From NCBI GenBank assembly GCA_018241985.1, contig JAFECV010000179.1, positions 1 through 5,211 of the forward strand: a DNA stretch of 5,211 nucleotides, read 5' to 3'. Source of the stretch: Pseudomonadota bacterium. Its GTDB lineage: Bacteria; Pseudomonadota; Gammaproteobacteria; Burkholderiales; Burkholderiaceae_C. The notes under the pieces were generated by a model, which was given only the letters and a program-made list of their open reading frames with translations, had not been told where the DNA came from and did not search any database. Both the position numbers and the translations under genes were made by a program. Each line of letters begins with the position of its first letter. Positions within the stretch are counted from its first letter, which is position 1. Positions 1 to 5,211 of the stretch are shown here, piece after piece.

Positions 1-1
1 C

Positions 2-193
2 GCGGCGCCGCCTCCGCGGCCGAGCGTCGTCTATGTGCCACCGTCAAGCCCGAATGAGTGCGCTGCTCTTGCGTCTCAAGTTCGGGCGATCGACGCTGCC
101 GCTCGTCAACCTCAGTCTGCCTTTGGGCAGCAGCAACTCACTGCGCAGAAGAAGGCCGCGCGCGCCCGCCAGTTCCAGCTTGGTTGCCCCTAG
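2..193 (+). CDS. C-terminal end of an unidentified protein (5' truncated by window edge)
   Basis: An open frame enters from the left edge and runs 63 codons to a TAG at 191-193; the start lies outside the window. The fragment begins with a proline-rich stretch, then VVYVPPSSPNECAALASQ, IDAAARQPQSA and a final ARARQFQLGCP. A Glu-Cys followed by an Ala/Gln/Arg-rich helix and a closing Cys (fragment residues 20 and 62) resembles the small C-terminal module, with an IDA.ARQPQS signature, that I recall ending several hypothetical, probably exported, Burkholderiales proteins (some with an N-terminal DUF4124 domain). That comparison is from memory. The two cysteines could form a disulfide. Codon use is less GC-biased than in the rest of the window: I count 22 of 63 codons ending in A or T. 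The gene converges with the minus-strand gene that follows, and their stop codons overlap. Function unknown. Confidence 0.72.
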   Translation, partial: AAPPPRPSVVYVPPSSPNECAALASQVRAIDAAARQPQSAFGQQQLTAQKKAARARQFQLGCP

Positions 194-633
194 CGCGGCG
201 CTGCCTGGCCCTTCAGCGCTTTCACGCGCTCGAGGTTCATTTCGATCACCGCCTGCGCAGCGGCCAGATCGCCGCCGTTGCCGGACCCGTAAGAGGTCAA
301 CACCCGCCGGCGCTCGACGTCCCGAAACAGCCGGAAGGCGCGCTTGGCCTTGTCGAAGGCACGAACCGGGTGCAGGGTTTGACTGCCCGGGCTGATGGCT
401 TCCAGTTCCCTCAGGGCGGCGCGCACGCCTTTTTCGGCGGCGGACAGTTCGAGCTCGGACTGGCGGATCGCGGCGGGGTAGCACTCGCGCTGCTCTGCCG
501 TCGTCTGCTGGTTGCGGCATCGCGCGTAAAGATCGGTCGCGGTATCGGCCCGCACTGCCTGCATCGAGATGCAAAACAATGCGGCCACCAAGAGCATCGG
601 GGACCGCACGCTGCGGCACCAACATCTTGTCAT
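190..633 (-). CDS. Small exported protein resembling the LprI/DUF1311 family
   Basis: The protein has 147 residues. The N-terminus looks like a Sec signal peptide: arginines at 3, 7 and 10, a hydrophobic core MLLVAALFCISM at 13-24, and a probable signal peptidase I site after AVRA (residue 29), giving a periplasmic protein of about 118 residues. The mature part has C39 and C51 in a Cys-x11-Cys pattern (CRNQQTTAEQREC), a long helix with SELELSAAEKGVRAALREL, and then AKRAFRLFRDVE at 96-107. This order matches LprI-like proteins, where two N-terminal cysteines precede a W.x.Y/FRD.EC-like motif; some members inhibit lysozyme. Here the usual Trp is Phe100 and the usual Cys after RD.E is Arg108, so the second disulfide is absent and the family call is tentative. 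No clear Shine-Dalgarno precedes the ATG; the signal peptide supports this start over Met13, which would lose the positive n-region. It lies 55 bp downstream of the ATPase on the same strand, so co-transcription is possible. Confidence 0.75.
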   Translation of the reverse strand: MTRCWCRSVRSPMLLVAALFCISMQAVRADTATDLYARCRNQQTTAEQRECYPAAIRQSELELSAAEKGVRAALRELEAISPGSQTLHPVRAFDKAKRAFRLFRDVERRRVLTSYGSGNGGDLAAAQAVIEMNLERVKALKGQAAPR

Positions 634-688
634 CGGCTCAACTAGTCAGGGCTGATGTCGACGGTGTGGCGAGGCAGGCCGCGCGCGT

Positions 689-1876
689 TCAGGCTTCCAT
701 GCCCGGCATGATGCGTTTCATGAATTCGTCGAACAGCGGCACGGTGAACGCGGTGTCGCCATGCGCGGGGCTGTAGATCATGCCCTTGTCGATGAGCTTG
801 GCGCGTATCGGTGCGACGGCGCGCACCTCCTTGCCCAGCACCTGCGCAATGTCGCCGGAGCGGTGCGGGCCGTGGCCGAGTTCGGCCATCGCGCGCACGT
901 AGCGGCGCTCCGCCGGCGTGAGCCGGTCCAGCCGCACGCGAAAAAACCCCTGGTCCAGTTCGGCGATGGCCTGCACCGTGGCGCATTCGGTCACGTCCTG
1001 CTCGGTGATGGGCGACCGGGCCGCGCAGTTCCAGCTGTGCCGGCCCCACTCCTGCAGAAAGTACGGGTAGCCCTTGGTCTGGTCCAGGATCGCGCGCAAC
1101 GCGCCCTCGTCGAACGCGGCGCCGAAGCGGGCAGCCGGTTCGGTGAGCGCGATGCGCGCCTCGTCGTCGGTCAGTGCGCCGATGCGGACGAACTCGAACA
1201 GTCGCTCGGCATAGGACTTGGCCTTGCCCATCTGACCGACCAGTTGCGGCAACCCGGCGCCGACGAGCGTGACCGGCAACTGCAGCTGCGCGCAGCGGTG
1301 CAGCGCGCTGATCAGGGCGGCGAGCTGCGCCTCTTCGACGTACTGCAGTTCGTCGATGAACAGCACCGCAGCGGTCTTGCGCTCGCGCGCGGCTTCGCCG
1401 ACGGCGCGCAGCAGCGCGGTGAGGTCGGCGTCGAGGTCGCCGGTGTCGGCCAGGCCCGGCTCCAGCCCCAGGTCGATGCCGAACTCGATGTCGTGGTACT
1501 TGACCTTCATCGCCTGCACGAAACCGCCGATGGCGTGCATGGCGCGCCGCGCCAACTCGCCGCCCTTGGCCATGCGGTCGAGCTTGAGCACGGCCGCGCG
1601 CAGTGCGGGCGCAAGCAGTGCGGGCAGCGATTTGCGCTCGGGCGCTTCGAGCATCACCGTGGCAAATCCTACCGCCTCGGCGTCGTTGTGCAGGCGGTTG
1701 AGCAGCACCGTCTTGCCGACGCCGCGCAGGCCCACCAGCATCAGGCTGCGCGCGACCAGGCCGTTGCGGATGCGGTCGAGCGCGATCGAGGTCATCTCGA
1801 TCACGGCCTCGCGGCCCGCGAGTTCGGGCGGGGGCGTTCCGGCGCCGGGAGCGTAGGGGTTGAGCCGTGGGTCCAT
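689..1876 (-). CDS. Orc1/Cdc6-like AAA+ ATPase with C-terminal winged helix
   Basis: The protein has 395 residues and no signal peptide or membrane segment, so it should be cytoplasmic. It opens with NPYAPGAGTPPPELAGRE (6-23), a lead-in I associate with bacterial stand-alone ATPases of this kind. Walker A is GLRGVGKT (49-56) and Walker B is VLFIDE (171-176). VGAGLPQL (205-212) fits a sensor-1 strand, SYAERLFEF (221-229) may supply an arginine finger, and TKGYPYFLQEWG (267-278) resembles the lid region. Residues from about 300 to the end look like a winged helix-turn-helix (SGDIAQVLG, then IRAKLIDKGMIY and a wing ending in FTVPLFDEF), suggesting nucleic acid binding. The order AAA+ core then winged helix matches Orc1/Cdc6 and AAA_16-type proteins. 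Its bacterial role is unknown to me; nothing here shows replication, defence or toxin-antitoxin function. The ATG lacks a Shine-Dalgarno and is preceded by an AT-rich repeat pair that probably regulates it. Confidence 0.88.
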   Translation of the reverse strand: MDPRLNPYAPGAGTPPPELAGREAVIEMTSIALDRIRNGLVARSLMLVGLRGVGKTVLLNRLHNDAEAVGFATVMLEAPERKSLPALLAPALRAAVLKLDRMAKGGELARRAMHAIGGFVQAMKVKYHDIEFGIDLGLEPGLADTGDLDADLTALLRAVGEAARERKTAAVLFIDELQYVEEAQLAALISALHRCAQLQLPVTLVGAGLPQLVGQMGKAKSYAERLFEFVRIGALTDDEARIALTEPAARFGAAFDEGALRAILDQTKGYPYFLQEWGRHSWNCAARSPITEQDVTECATVQAIAELDQGFFRVRLDRLTPAERRYVRAMAELGHGPHRSGDIAQVLGKEVRAVAPIRAKLIDKGMIYSPAHGDTAFTVPLFDEFMKRIMPGMEA

Positions 1877-1885
1877 TCAACCGAT

Positions 1886-1925
1886 GTTAACCTAGGTTAT
1901 CGAAAAAAGATAACTTTAGGTAATC
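1886..1925 (-). promoter_or_regulatory. Operator-like repeat pair in the ATPase promoter region
   Basis: This 40-bp AT-rich patch stands out in GC-rich surroundings and lies 10-49 bp upstream of the ATPase start. It contains a perfect 12-bp palindrome TAACCTAGGTTA (1888-1899). Two direct copies of a related motif read TAACCTAGGTTATC (1888-1901) and TAACTTTAGGTAATC (1911-1925). The copies start 23 bp apart, roughly two helical turns. An inverted pair GTTATC (1896-1901) and GATAAC (1909-1914) flanks a 7-nt GAAAAAA spacer. On the minus strand a poor promoter match, TTATCT (1913-1908) and TTAACA (1890-1885) with 17 nt between, lies inside the repeats, so a bound protein would block it. The motifs are seen directly; the operator role is inferred, and the cognate regulator is unknown. 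Confidence 0.5.
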
Positions 1926-2024
1926 TCGCTAGAAACGTGGCTGGCTGTCGCCTCAGGGCCGCGCGCCGGCGCTGATCACAAGCTCCCACGCGCAGGTGCC
2001 CGAGGACGGCATTTGCCGCCGGTT

Positions 2025-2030
2025 CACAAT
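2025..2030 (+). promoter_or_regulatory. Possible -10 element for a leaderless ether-lipid enzyme transcript
   Basis: CACAAT matches four of the six TATAAT positions and ends 6 bp before the ATG at 2037. A transcript from it would start at or very near that ATG, giving a leaderless message. No -35-like hexamer is found 16-18 bp upstream. The competing signal is GAGGA (2002-2006), 6 bp before an in-frame TTG at 2013. Confidence 0.3.
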
Positions 2031-2036
2031 ACCGCC

Positions 2037-3803
2037 ATGGGCCGCATCATCGTCCTCGTCACGCCGCTGTTCTTCCTGCTGATCGGGGTCGAATACGCGT
2101 GGGGCCGCTTCAAGGGGCGCAGTCCGTACCGGTTGAACGACGCGATCAACAGCATCAGCCTCGGCATGCTGAGCCAGTTCAGCGCCGTGTTCCTCAAAGT
2201 CCTGAACGTCGGTATTTACGCGGCGGTGTTCGGCTGGGTCGCGGTCTATCCGCACCCGGAGTTCTGGAACACCTGGTACGGCTGGCTGATCGCGCTGCTG
2301 CTGTACGACTTCTGCTACTACTGGCTGCACCGGCTCGGCCACCGCAGCGCGGTGCTGTGGGCGGCGCATGTGGTGCACCATCAGAGCCAGGACTACAATC
2401 TGTCGACCGCGCTGCGCCAGACCAGTTCGGGCGCGCTGCTGGGCTGGGTCTTCTACCTGCCGATGGCGCTCGTCGGCGTGCCGCCGCTGGTCTTCGCCGC
2501 GGTCGCGCTGATCGACCTCCTGTACCAGTTCTGGGTCCATACCGAACTTATCCCGAAGCTCGGCTGGTTCGACCGGTGGTTCTGCGCGCCGTCGAACCAC
2601 CGGGTGCACCACGCGGTGAACGACCGCTACCTCGACAAGAACTTCGGCGGCATCCTGATCGTCTGGGACCGCCTGTTCGGCAGCTACCAGGAAGAGACCG
2701 AGCCCTGCGTCTACGGCACGCGCGCGCCGCTGGAGAGCTGGGACCCGCTGTGGGCGAACGTCGAGGTCTACTGGTCGCTGCTGAAGGACTCGTGGCGCAC
2801 GCGGCGCTGGGGCGACAAGCTGCTGGTGTGGTTCAAGCCGCCCGGCTGGCGGCCCGATGACCTCGCTCGACGCGACCCGAAACCTGCGTTCGACCTCGCC
2901 CGCGTGCAGCGCTTCCACCCGCCGGCGAGCCGGCTCGTGCTGTGGCTGGCGGCGCTGCAGTTCCTGCTGCTGCTCGGCGGCGCGACGCGCTTTCTGTGGT
3001 TCGCCGAGCGCATTCCGCTCACCGAATCGCTGGTCTGGCTCGGCGTGCTGGTGGCTGGCCTCTGGGCGGTCGGCGCGCTGCTGCAGGGGCACATCGCGGT
3101 GCTGGAACTGCTGATGGTCGATGCCGCGGCGCTCGCCGCCGCCGGTACCGCAGTTCATTTGCCGCTGCTATACCAGATCGGCAAACCGCTGCCGCTCGCG
3201 CTGGCGGTGCTGTTCGTGGTCTTGAGTCCGCGCGAGAGCCGGGCCGAGCGCCAGGGCGACGCGCTGCTGGTCGCGGCGCTGCTCGCATCGCTGACCGGCG
3301 ACGTGCTGCTGATGCTGCCGGACCGCTTCGTACCGGGTCTTGCCGCATTCCTGTTTGCGCACCTGTGCTACCTCGCATTGTTCCAGCGCAGCACCGCAAG
3401 GCTGCGGGGCGTCGCCGCCGGCACCGGGCGCGAGGTTGCGGCGGTGCGCTCGGTCTGGTTCCCGAGCCGGCGCGCGCTGCTGTTCACGCTCGGCGTGGGC
3501 GCGGCGGCGTATGCGTACCTGTGGCATGGGATCGGACCGGGCCTGCGCGTGCCGGTCGCGGCCTACGTGCTGGTGATCGCGCTGATGGCCGCTCAGGCGA
3601 TCGGCCGCGCGCTGCTGCTCGGCGACCGCGCCGCTGCGCTGGTCGCCGTGGGCGCCGTGCTGTTCATGGCGAGCGACACGCTGCTCGCGGTCGACCGCTT
3701 CGCGCGCCCGCTGCCGCTCGCGTCGCTGTGGGTGCTGGCCACGTACTACGCTGCTCAGATTTTGATAGCGCACAACGCGCGTGCGGCGGCCGTTGGAGGC
3801 TGA
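2037..3803 (+). CDS. Fusion of alkylglycerol-monooxygenase-like hydroxylase and YhhN/TMEM86 lysoplasmalogenase-like domain
   Basis: This is a 588-residue polytopic membrane protein counted from the ATG at 2037. The N-terminal part is a fatty acid hydroxylase/sterol desaturase-superfamily domain with all three diiron histidine clusters: HRLGH (98-102), HVVHH (111-115) and HRVHH (188-192). QFWVHTELI (H168, E170), DKNFGGILIVWDRLFGSY and VYGTRAPLESWDP resemble animal alkylglycerol monooxygenase (TMEM195), which uses O2 and tetrahydrobiopterin to cleave alkyl ethers of glycerol. Hydrophobic segments from about residue 298 match the C-terminal membrane part of that enzyme. From about residue 375 comes a YhhN/TMEM86-type domain: KPLPL (383-387), SLTGDVLLMLP with Gly421-Asp422, GLAAFLFAHLCYLALF, FMASDTLLAVDRF with Asp547, and TYYAAQILI (569-577). 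Characterised members hydrolyse the vinyl ether of lysoplasmalogens. The domain boundary (about 340-380) is uncertain because one membrane segment may serve both. An in-frame TTG at 2013 with GAGGA upstream would add 8 residues (PPVHNTA-type); I prefer the ATG because homologues I recall begin just before the first membrane segment. Substrate and cofactor in this organism are inferred. Confidence 0.9.
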   Translation: MGRIIVLVTPLFFLLIGVEYAWGRFKGRSPYRLNDAINSISLGMLSQFSAVFLKVLNVGIYAAVFGWVAVYPHPEFWNTWYGWLIALLLYDFCYYWLHRLGHRSAVLWAAHVVHHQSQDYNLSTALRQTSSGALLGWVFYLPMALVGVPPLVFAAVALIDLLYQFWVHTELIPKLGWFDRWFCAPSNHRVHHAVNDRYLDKNFGGILIVWDRLFGSYQEETEPCVYGTRAPLESWDPLWANVEVYWSLLKDSWRTRRWGDKLLVWFKPPGWRPDDLARRDPKPAFDLARVQRFHPPASRLVLWLAALQFLLLLGGATRFLWFAERIPLTESLVWLGVLVAGLWAVGALLQGHIAVLELLMVDAAALAAAGTAVHLPLLYQIGKPLPLALAVLFVVLSPRESRAERQGDALLVAALLASLTGDVLLMLPDRFVPGLAAFLFAHLCYLALFQRSTARLRGVAAGTGREVAAVRSVWFPSRRALLFTLGVGAAAYAYLWHGIGPGLRVPVAAYVLVIALMAAQAIGRALLLGDRAAALVAVGAVLFMASDTLLAVDRFARPLPLASLWVLATYYAAQILIAHNARAAAVGG

Positions 3804-3818
3804 TTTTCATCTGAAATG

Positions 3819-3834
3819 CGCGGCGCCGCGATTT
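3819..3834 (+). terminator. Weak candidate terminator after the fusion gene
   Basis: The palindrome CGCGGCGCCGCG (3819-3830) can fold into a short GC hairpin and is followed only by ATTT rather than a true T-run. It lies 15 bp after the fusion gene stop. The position fits, but the short stem and poor U tract make intrinsic termination doubtful. Confidence 0.2.
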
Positions 3835-3934
3835 CCACGCGGAGATCGAGACTCATGCCTGCCGAGCACCGGACCGAATGACCGCAACGCCGCCATCGAT
3901 GGTCCGGAAGCGGCGATCGGCCGTCGCGCCGCCG

Positions 3935-3940
3935 CATAAA
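3935..3940 (+). promoter_or_regulatory. Possible -10 element for the transporter gene
   Basis: CATAAA, in an otherwise GC-rich stretch, ends 9 bp before the ATG at 3950. Like the fusion gene, the transporter has no Shine-Dalgarno, so transcription from here could give a leaderless or nearly leaderless message. No convincing -35 hexamer is present at the usual distance. Confidence 0.3.
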
Positions 3941-3949
3941 CTGTGACTC

Positions 3950-5179
3950 ATGCAAGCCCTCGGTGACGAACCTCGCGCTGCCGCGCGATCGGAGAGCGCG
4001 CTCATGGTCGCCGCCGCCGGGGCGACCGCGCTCGCGGTCGCGATGGGCATCGGGCGCTTCGCGTTCACGCCGATCCTGCCGATGATGCAGGCCGACGCCG
4101 GCCTGACGCTGGCCGCGGCCGGCTGGCTCGCCGCCGCGAACTACCTCGGCTATCTGGTCGGCGCGCTGTGCGCGGCGCGCGTGCCGCCGGCGTGGGCGCT
4201 GCGCGGCGGCCTGCTGCTGATCGCTCTGGTCACGGCCGGCATGGGCTGGGCGGATGGGTTCGCCGCATGGTTCGTGCTGCGCCTCGTCGCGGGCATCGCG
4301 AGCGCGTGGGTGCTGGTGCACGTGTCGGCCTGGGCGCTCGGACGGTTGCTTCTGCTTCAGCGGCCGCAGGCGAACGGCGGCGTGTTCGCCGGCGTTGGCA
4401 TCGGCATCGCGGGCGCCGGCCTGCTGTGCATGGGGCTGATGCATGCGCAGGTCGATTCGGCGCGCGCCTGGGAGTGGTTCGGGCTGGTGTCGCTGCTGCT
4501 GACCGCGGCGGTGTGGTTCGCGTTCGGCGACGCAGGGCAGGCCACCGCGAGCGGAACGCGCGCCGAGCCGTCTGCGAGCGGAGCGCTCGCCGAGCCGTCT
4601 TCGCGCGGAACGCCCGCCGTGCACCCGCAGCGCATGCGCTGGGACGCCGACCGCTGGCGGCTCGCGCTGTGCTACGGCGCATTCGGCATCGGCTACATCA
4701 TCCCCGCGACCTTCCTGCCGGCGATGGCGAAGCACTACATCACCGATCCGGCGGTGTTCGGCTGGGCCTGGCCGGTGTTCGGCGCGGCTGCCGCGCTGTC
4801 GACCTGGGCCGCGTCGCGCTGGCTGCACGCGGTGAACAACCGCAGGCTGTGGGCCGCCGCGTACCTGCTGATGGCGCTCGGCGTCGCGCTGCCGGCGGTC
4901 TGGCCCGCGTTGACCGCGATCCTGATCGCGGCGCTGCTGGTCGGCGGCACCTTCATGGTCGTCACGATGGCCGGGCTGCGCGAGGCGCGCGCCGTCGCCG
5001 GCGAGCAGGCGACCGGCTTCATCGCCGCGATCACCGCGGTGTTCGCCGCGGGGCAGGTGATCGGCCCGCTGATCGTCAGCGCGCTCGCGCGGTTTCAGGG
5101 CGGGTTCGCGCTCGCGTTGCGGGCCGCCGCTGCGTTGCTGGCGGTGGCCGCCGTCGCGCTGTGGCGTTCGGCCCGGTGA
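3950..5179 (+). CDS. YbfB/YjiJ-family major facilitator transporter
   Basis: This is a 409-residue inner-membrane protein with about 12 hydrophobic segments in two halves. The first membrane segment carries AVAMGIGRFAFTPILPMMQ (29-47), and the second WLAAANYLGYLVGALCAARV; together these are the signature of YbfB/YjiJ-type MFS proteins (Pfam MFS_4). Later segments include LRLVAGIASAWVLVH, a second-half GYIIPATFLPAMA, and FMVVTMAGLREAR, also typical. The substrates of this family are largely unknown, so none is assigned. The loop between the two halves (about 198-227) is polar and built from a 9-residue repeat. The ATG at 3950 gives an 18-residue cytoplasmic lead with several charged residues; Met19 (4004) is an alternative start. 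No Shine-Dalgarno is seen before either. It lies 146 bp after the fusion gene on the same strand; a functional link to ether lipids is possible but unsupported. Confidence 0.9.
   Translation: MQALGDEPRAAARSESALMVAAAGATALAVAMGIGRFAFTPILPMMQADAGLTLAAAGWLAAANYLGYLVGALCAARVPPAWALRGGLLLIALVTAGMGWADGFAAWFVLRLVAGIASAWVLVHVSAWALGRLLLLQRPQANGGVFAGVGIGIAGAGLLCMGLMHAQVDSARAWEWFGLVSLLLTAAVWFAFGDAGQATASGTRAEPSASGALAEPSSRGTPAVHPQRMRWDADRWRLALCYGAFGIGYIIPATFLPAMAKHYITDPAVFGWAWPVFGAAAALSTWAASRWLHAVNNRRLWAAAYLLMALGVALPAVWPALTAILIAALLVGGTFMVVTMAGLREARAVAGEQATGFIAAITAVFAAGQVIGPLIVSALARFQGGFALALRAAAALLAVAAVALWRSAR
4547..4627 (+). repeat. 27-bp in-frame tandem repeat in the transporter's central loop
   Basis: Two well-matched 27-bp units (4547-4573 and 4574-4600) encode ASGTRAEPS and ASGALAEPS, and a degenerate third unit (4601-4627) encodes SRGTPAVHP. 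The units share GCGAGCGGA and GCCGAGCCGTCT. They fall in the hydrophilic loop between the sixth and seventh membrane segments. Each unit is nine codons, so gain or loss would keep the frame. Confidence 0.85.
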
Positions 5180-5180
5180 T

Positions 5181-5199
5181 GGGCGCCGCAGCCCTTATT
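5181..5199 (+). terminator. Weak hairpin after the transporter gene
   Basis: GGGC (5181-5184) and GCCC (5191-5194) can pair across a 6-nt loop, followed by TTATT. It begins two bases after the transporter stop, as expected for a terminator, but a 4-bp stem is short. The remaining bases to the window end show no supported gene. Confidence 0.28.
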
Positions 5200-5211
5200 C
5201 CGTGAACAACG

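Larger units (their letters stand above)
3804..3949. other. Palindrome-rich intergenic region between the fusion gene and the transporter
   Basis: No gene is supported in these 146 bp. Directly visible are TTTCA-TC-TGAAA (3805-3816, imperfectly placed by one base at the ends), the perfect 12-bp palindrome CGCGGCGCCGCG (3819-3830), the inverted pair CCGGACC (3869-3875) and GGTCCGG (3901-3907), and CCATCGATGG (3893-3902) nested in the right arm of that pair. GACTCATGC occurs twice (3850-3858 and 3945-3953), the second copy spanning the transporter ATG. The first copy opens an 8-codon frame (3855-3881) that I do not call a gene. Confidence 0.45.

Noticed and set aside
642..1880. A 412-codon minus-strand frame overlapping the ATPase in another phase
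   Set aside because: The translation is an Arg/Ala/Gly-rich low-complexity string, a frame-shifted shadow of the ATPase.
1963..1972. Perfect palindrome GCGCCGGCGC in the divergent intergenic region
   Set aside because: Ten-base palindromes made only of G and C are expected by chance in DNA of this composition, and it has no T-run or paired copy.
761..1975. A 404-codon plus-strand frame opposite the ATPase
   Set aside because: It is rich in Arg, His, Gln and Ala without domains; the minus-strand ATPase has intact Walker motifs over the same bases.
1953..3158. A 401-codon open frame on the minus strand opposite the fusion gene
   Set aside because: Its product is dominated by Gln, Arg, Glu, His and Pro with no recognisable motif, typical of the antisense of GC-rich coding DNA, while the plus strand encodes a clear membrane enzyme.
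3855..3881. An 8-codon upstream frame (MPAEHRTE) before the transporter
   Set aside because: There is no ribosome binding site, no meaningful composition and no overlap with the transporter; it is too short to support as a leader peptide.
3755..4828. A 357-codon minus-strand frame opposite the transporter
   Set aside because: It has an Arg/Gln/His-rich composition and spans the end of one plus-strand gene, a gap and part of another; its internal repeats merely mirror the 27-bp repeat.
4168..5205. A 345-codon plus-strand frame overlapping the transporter
   Set aside because: It is an Arg/Gly/Val-rich shadow in another phase; the transporter frame has proper membrane segments and family motifs.
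5202..5211. Possible GTG start of a further plus-strand gene at the window edge
   Set aside because: Only three codons are visible and there is no ribosome binding site, so nothing supports it.

Overview
This is a GC-rich bacterial window whose codons mostly end in G or C. It most resembles a Burkholderiales (Betaproteobacteria) chromosome. That view rests on base composition, on the C-terminal module of the cut-off first gene, on a YbfB/YjiJ-type transporter, and on start codons without Shine-Dalgarno sequences that sit just downstream of -10-like hexamers. The taxon is an inference, not a demonstration.

Layout: (1) bases 2-193, + strand: the 3' end of a gene whose start lies outside the window. 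(2) 190-633, - strand: a small exported protein resembling the LprI/DUF1311 family. It converges on gene 1, and the two TAG stops share a CTAG. (3) 689-1876, - strand: a stand-alone AAA+ ATPase with an Orc1/Cdc6-like architecture (Walker A, Walker B, C-terminal winged helix), 55 bp upstream of gene 2 and possibly co-transcribed with it. (4) 1877-2036: a divergent intergenic region with a strikingly AT-rich patch that carries two operator-like repeats next to the ATPase start. (5) 2037-3803, + strand: a large membrane protein joining an alkylglycerol-monooxygenase-like fatty acid hydroxylase to a YhhN/TMEM86 lysoplasmalogenase-like domain. (6) 3804-3949: an intergenic region rich in short palindromes. 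(7) 3950-5179, + strand: a 12-TM major facilitator transporter of the YbfB/YjiJ type with an in-frame 27-bp tandem repeat in its central loop. (8) 5180-5211: a short tail with a weak hairpin and no gene I can call.

The most interesting element is gene 5. In animals, alkylglycerol monooxygenase cleaves the alkyl ether bond of glyceryl ethers and TMEM86 hydrolyses the vinyl ether bond of lysoplasmalogens. One polypeptide here carries what appear to be both activities, with all the key histidines and aspartates I looked for, which suggests a single ether-lipid-degrading membrane enzyme. The second point of interest is the repeat pair in front of the ATPase, which looks like a binding site for an autoregulator or other dedicated regulator. 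No RNA genes, CRISPR arrays or insertion sequences are visible.
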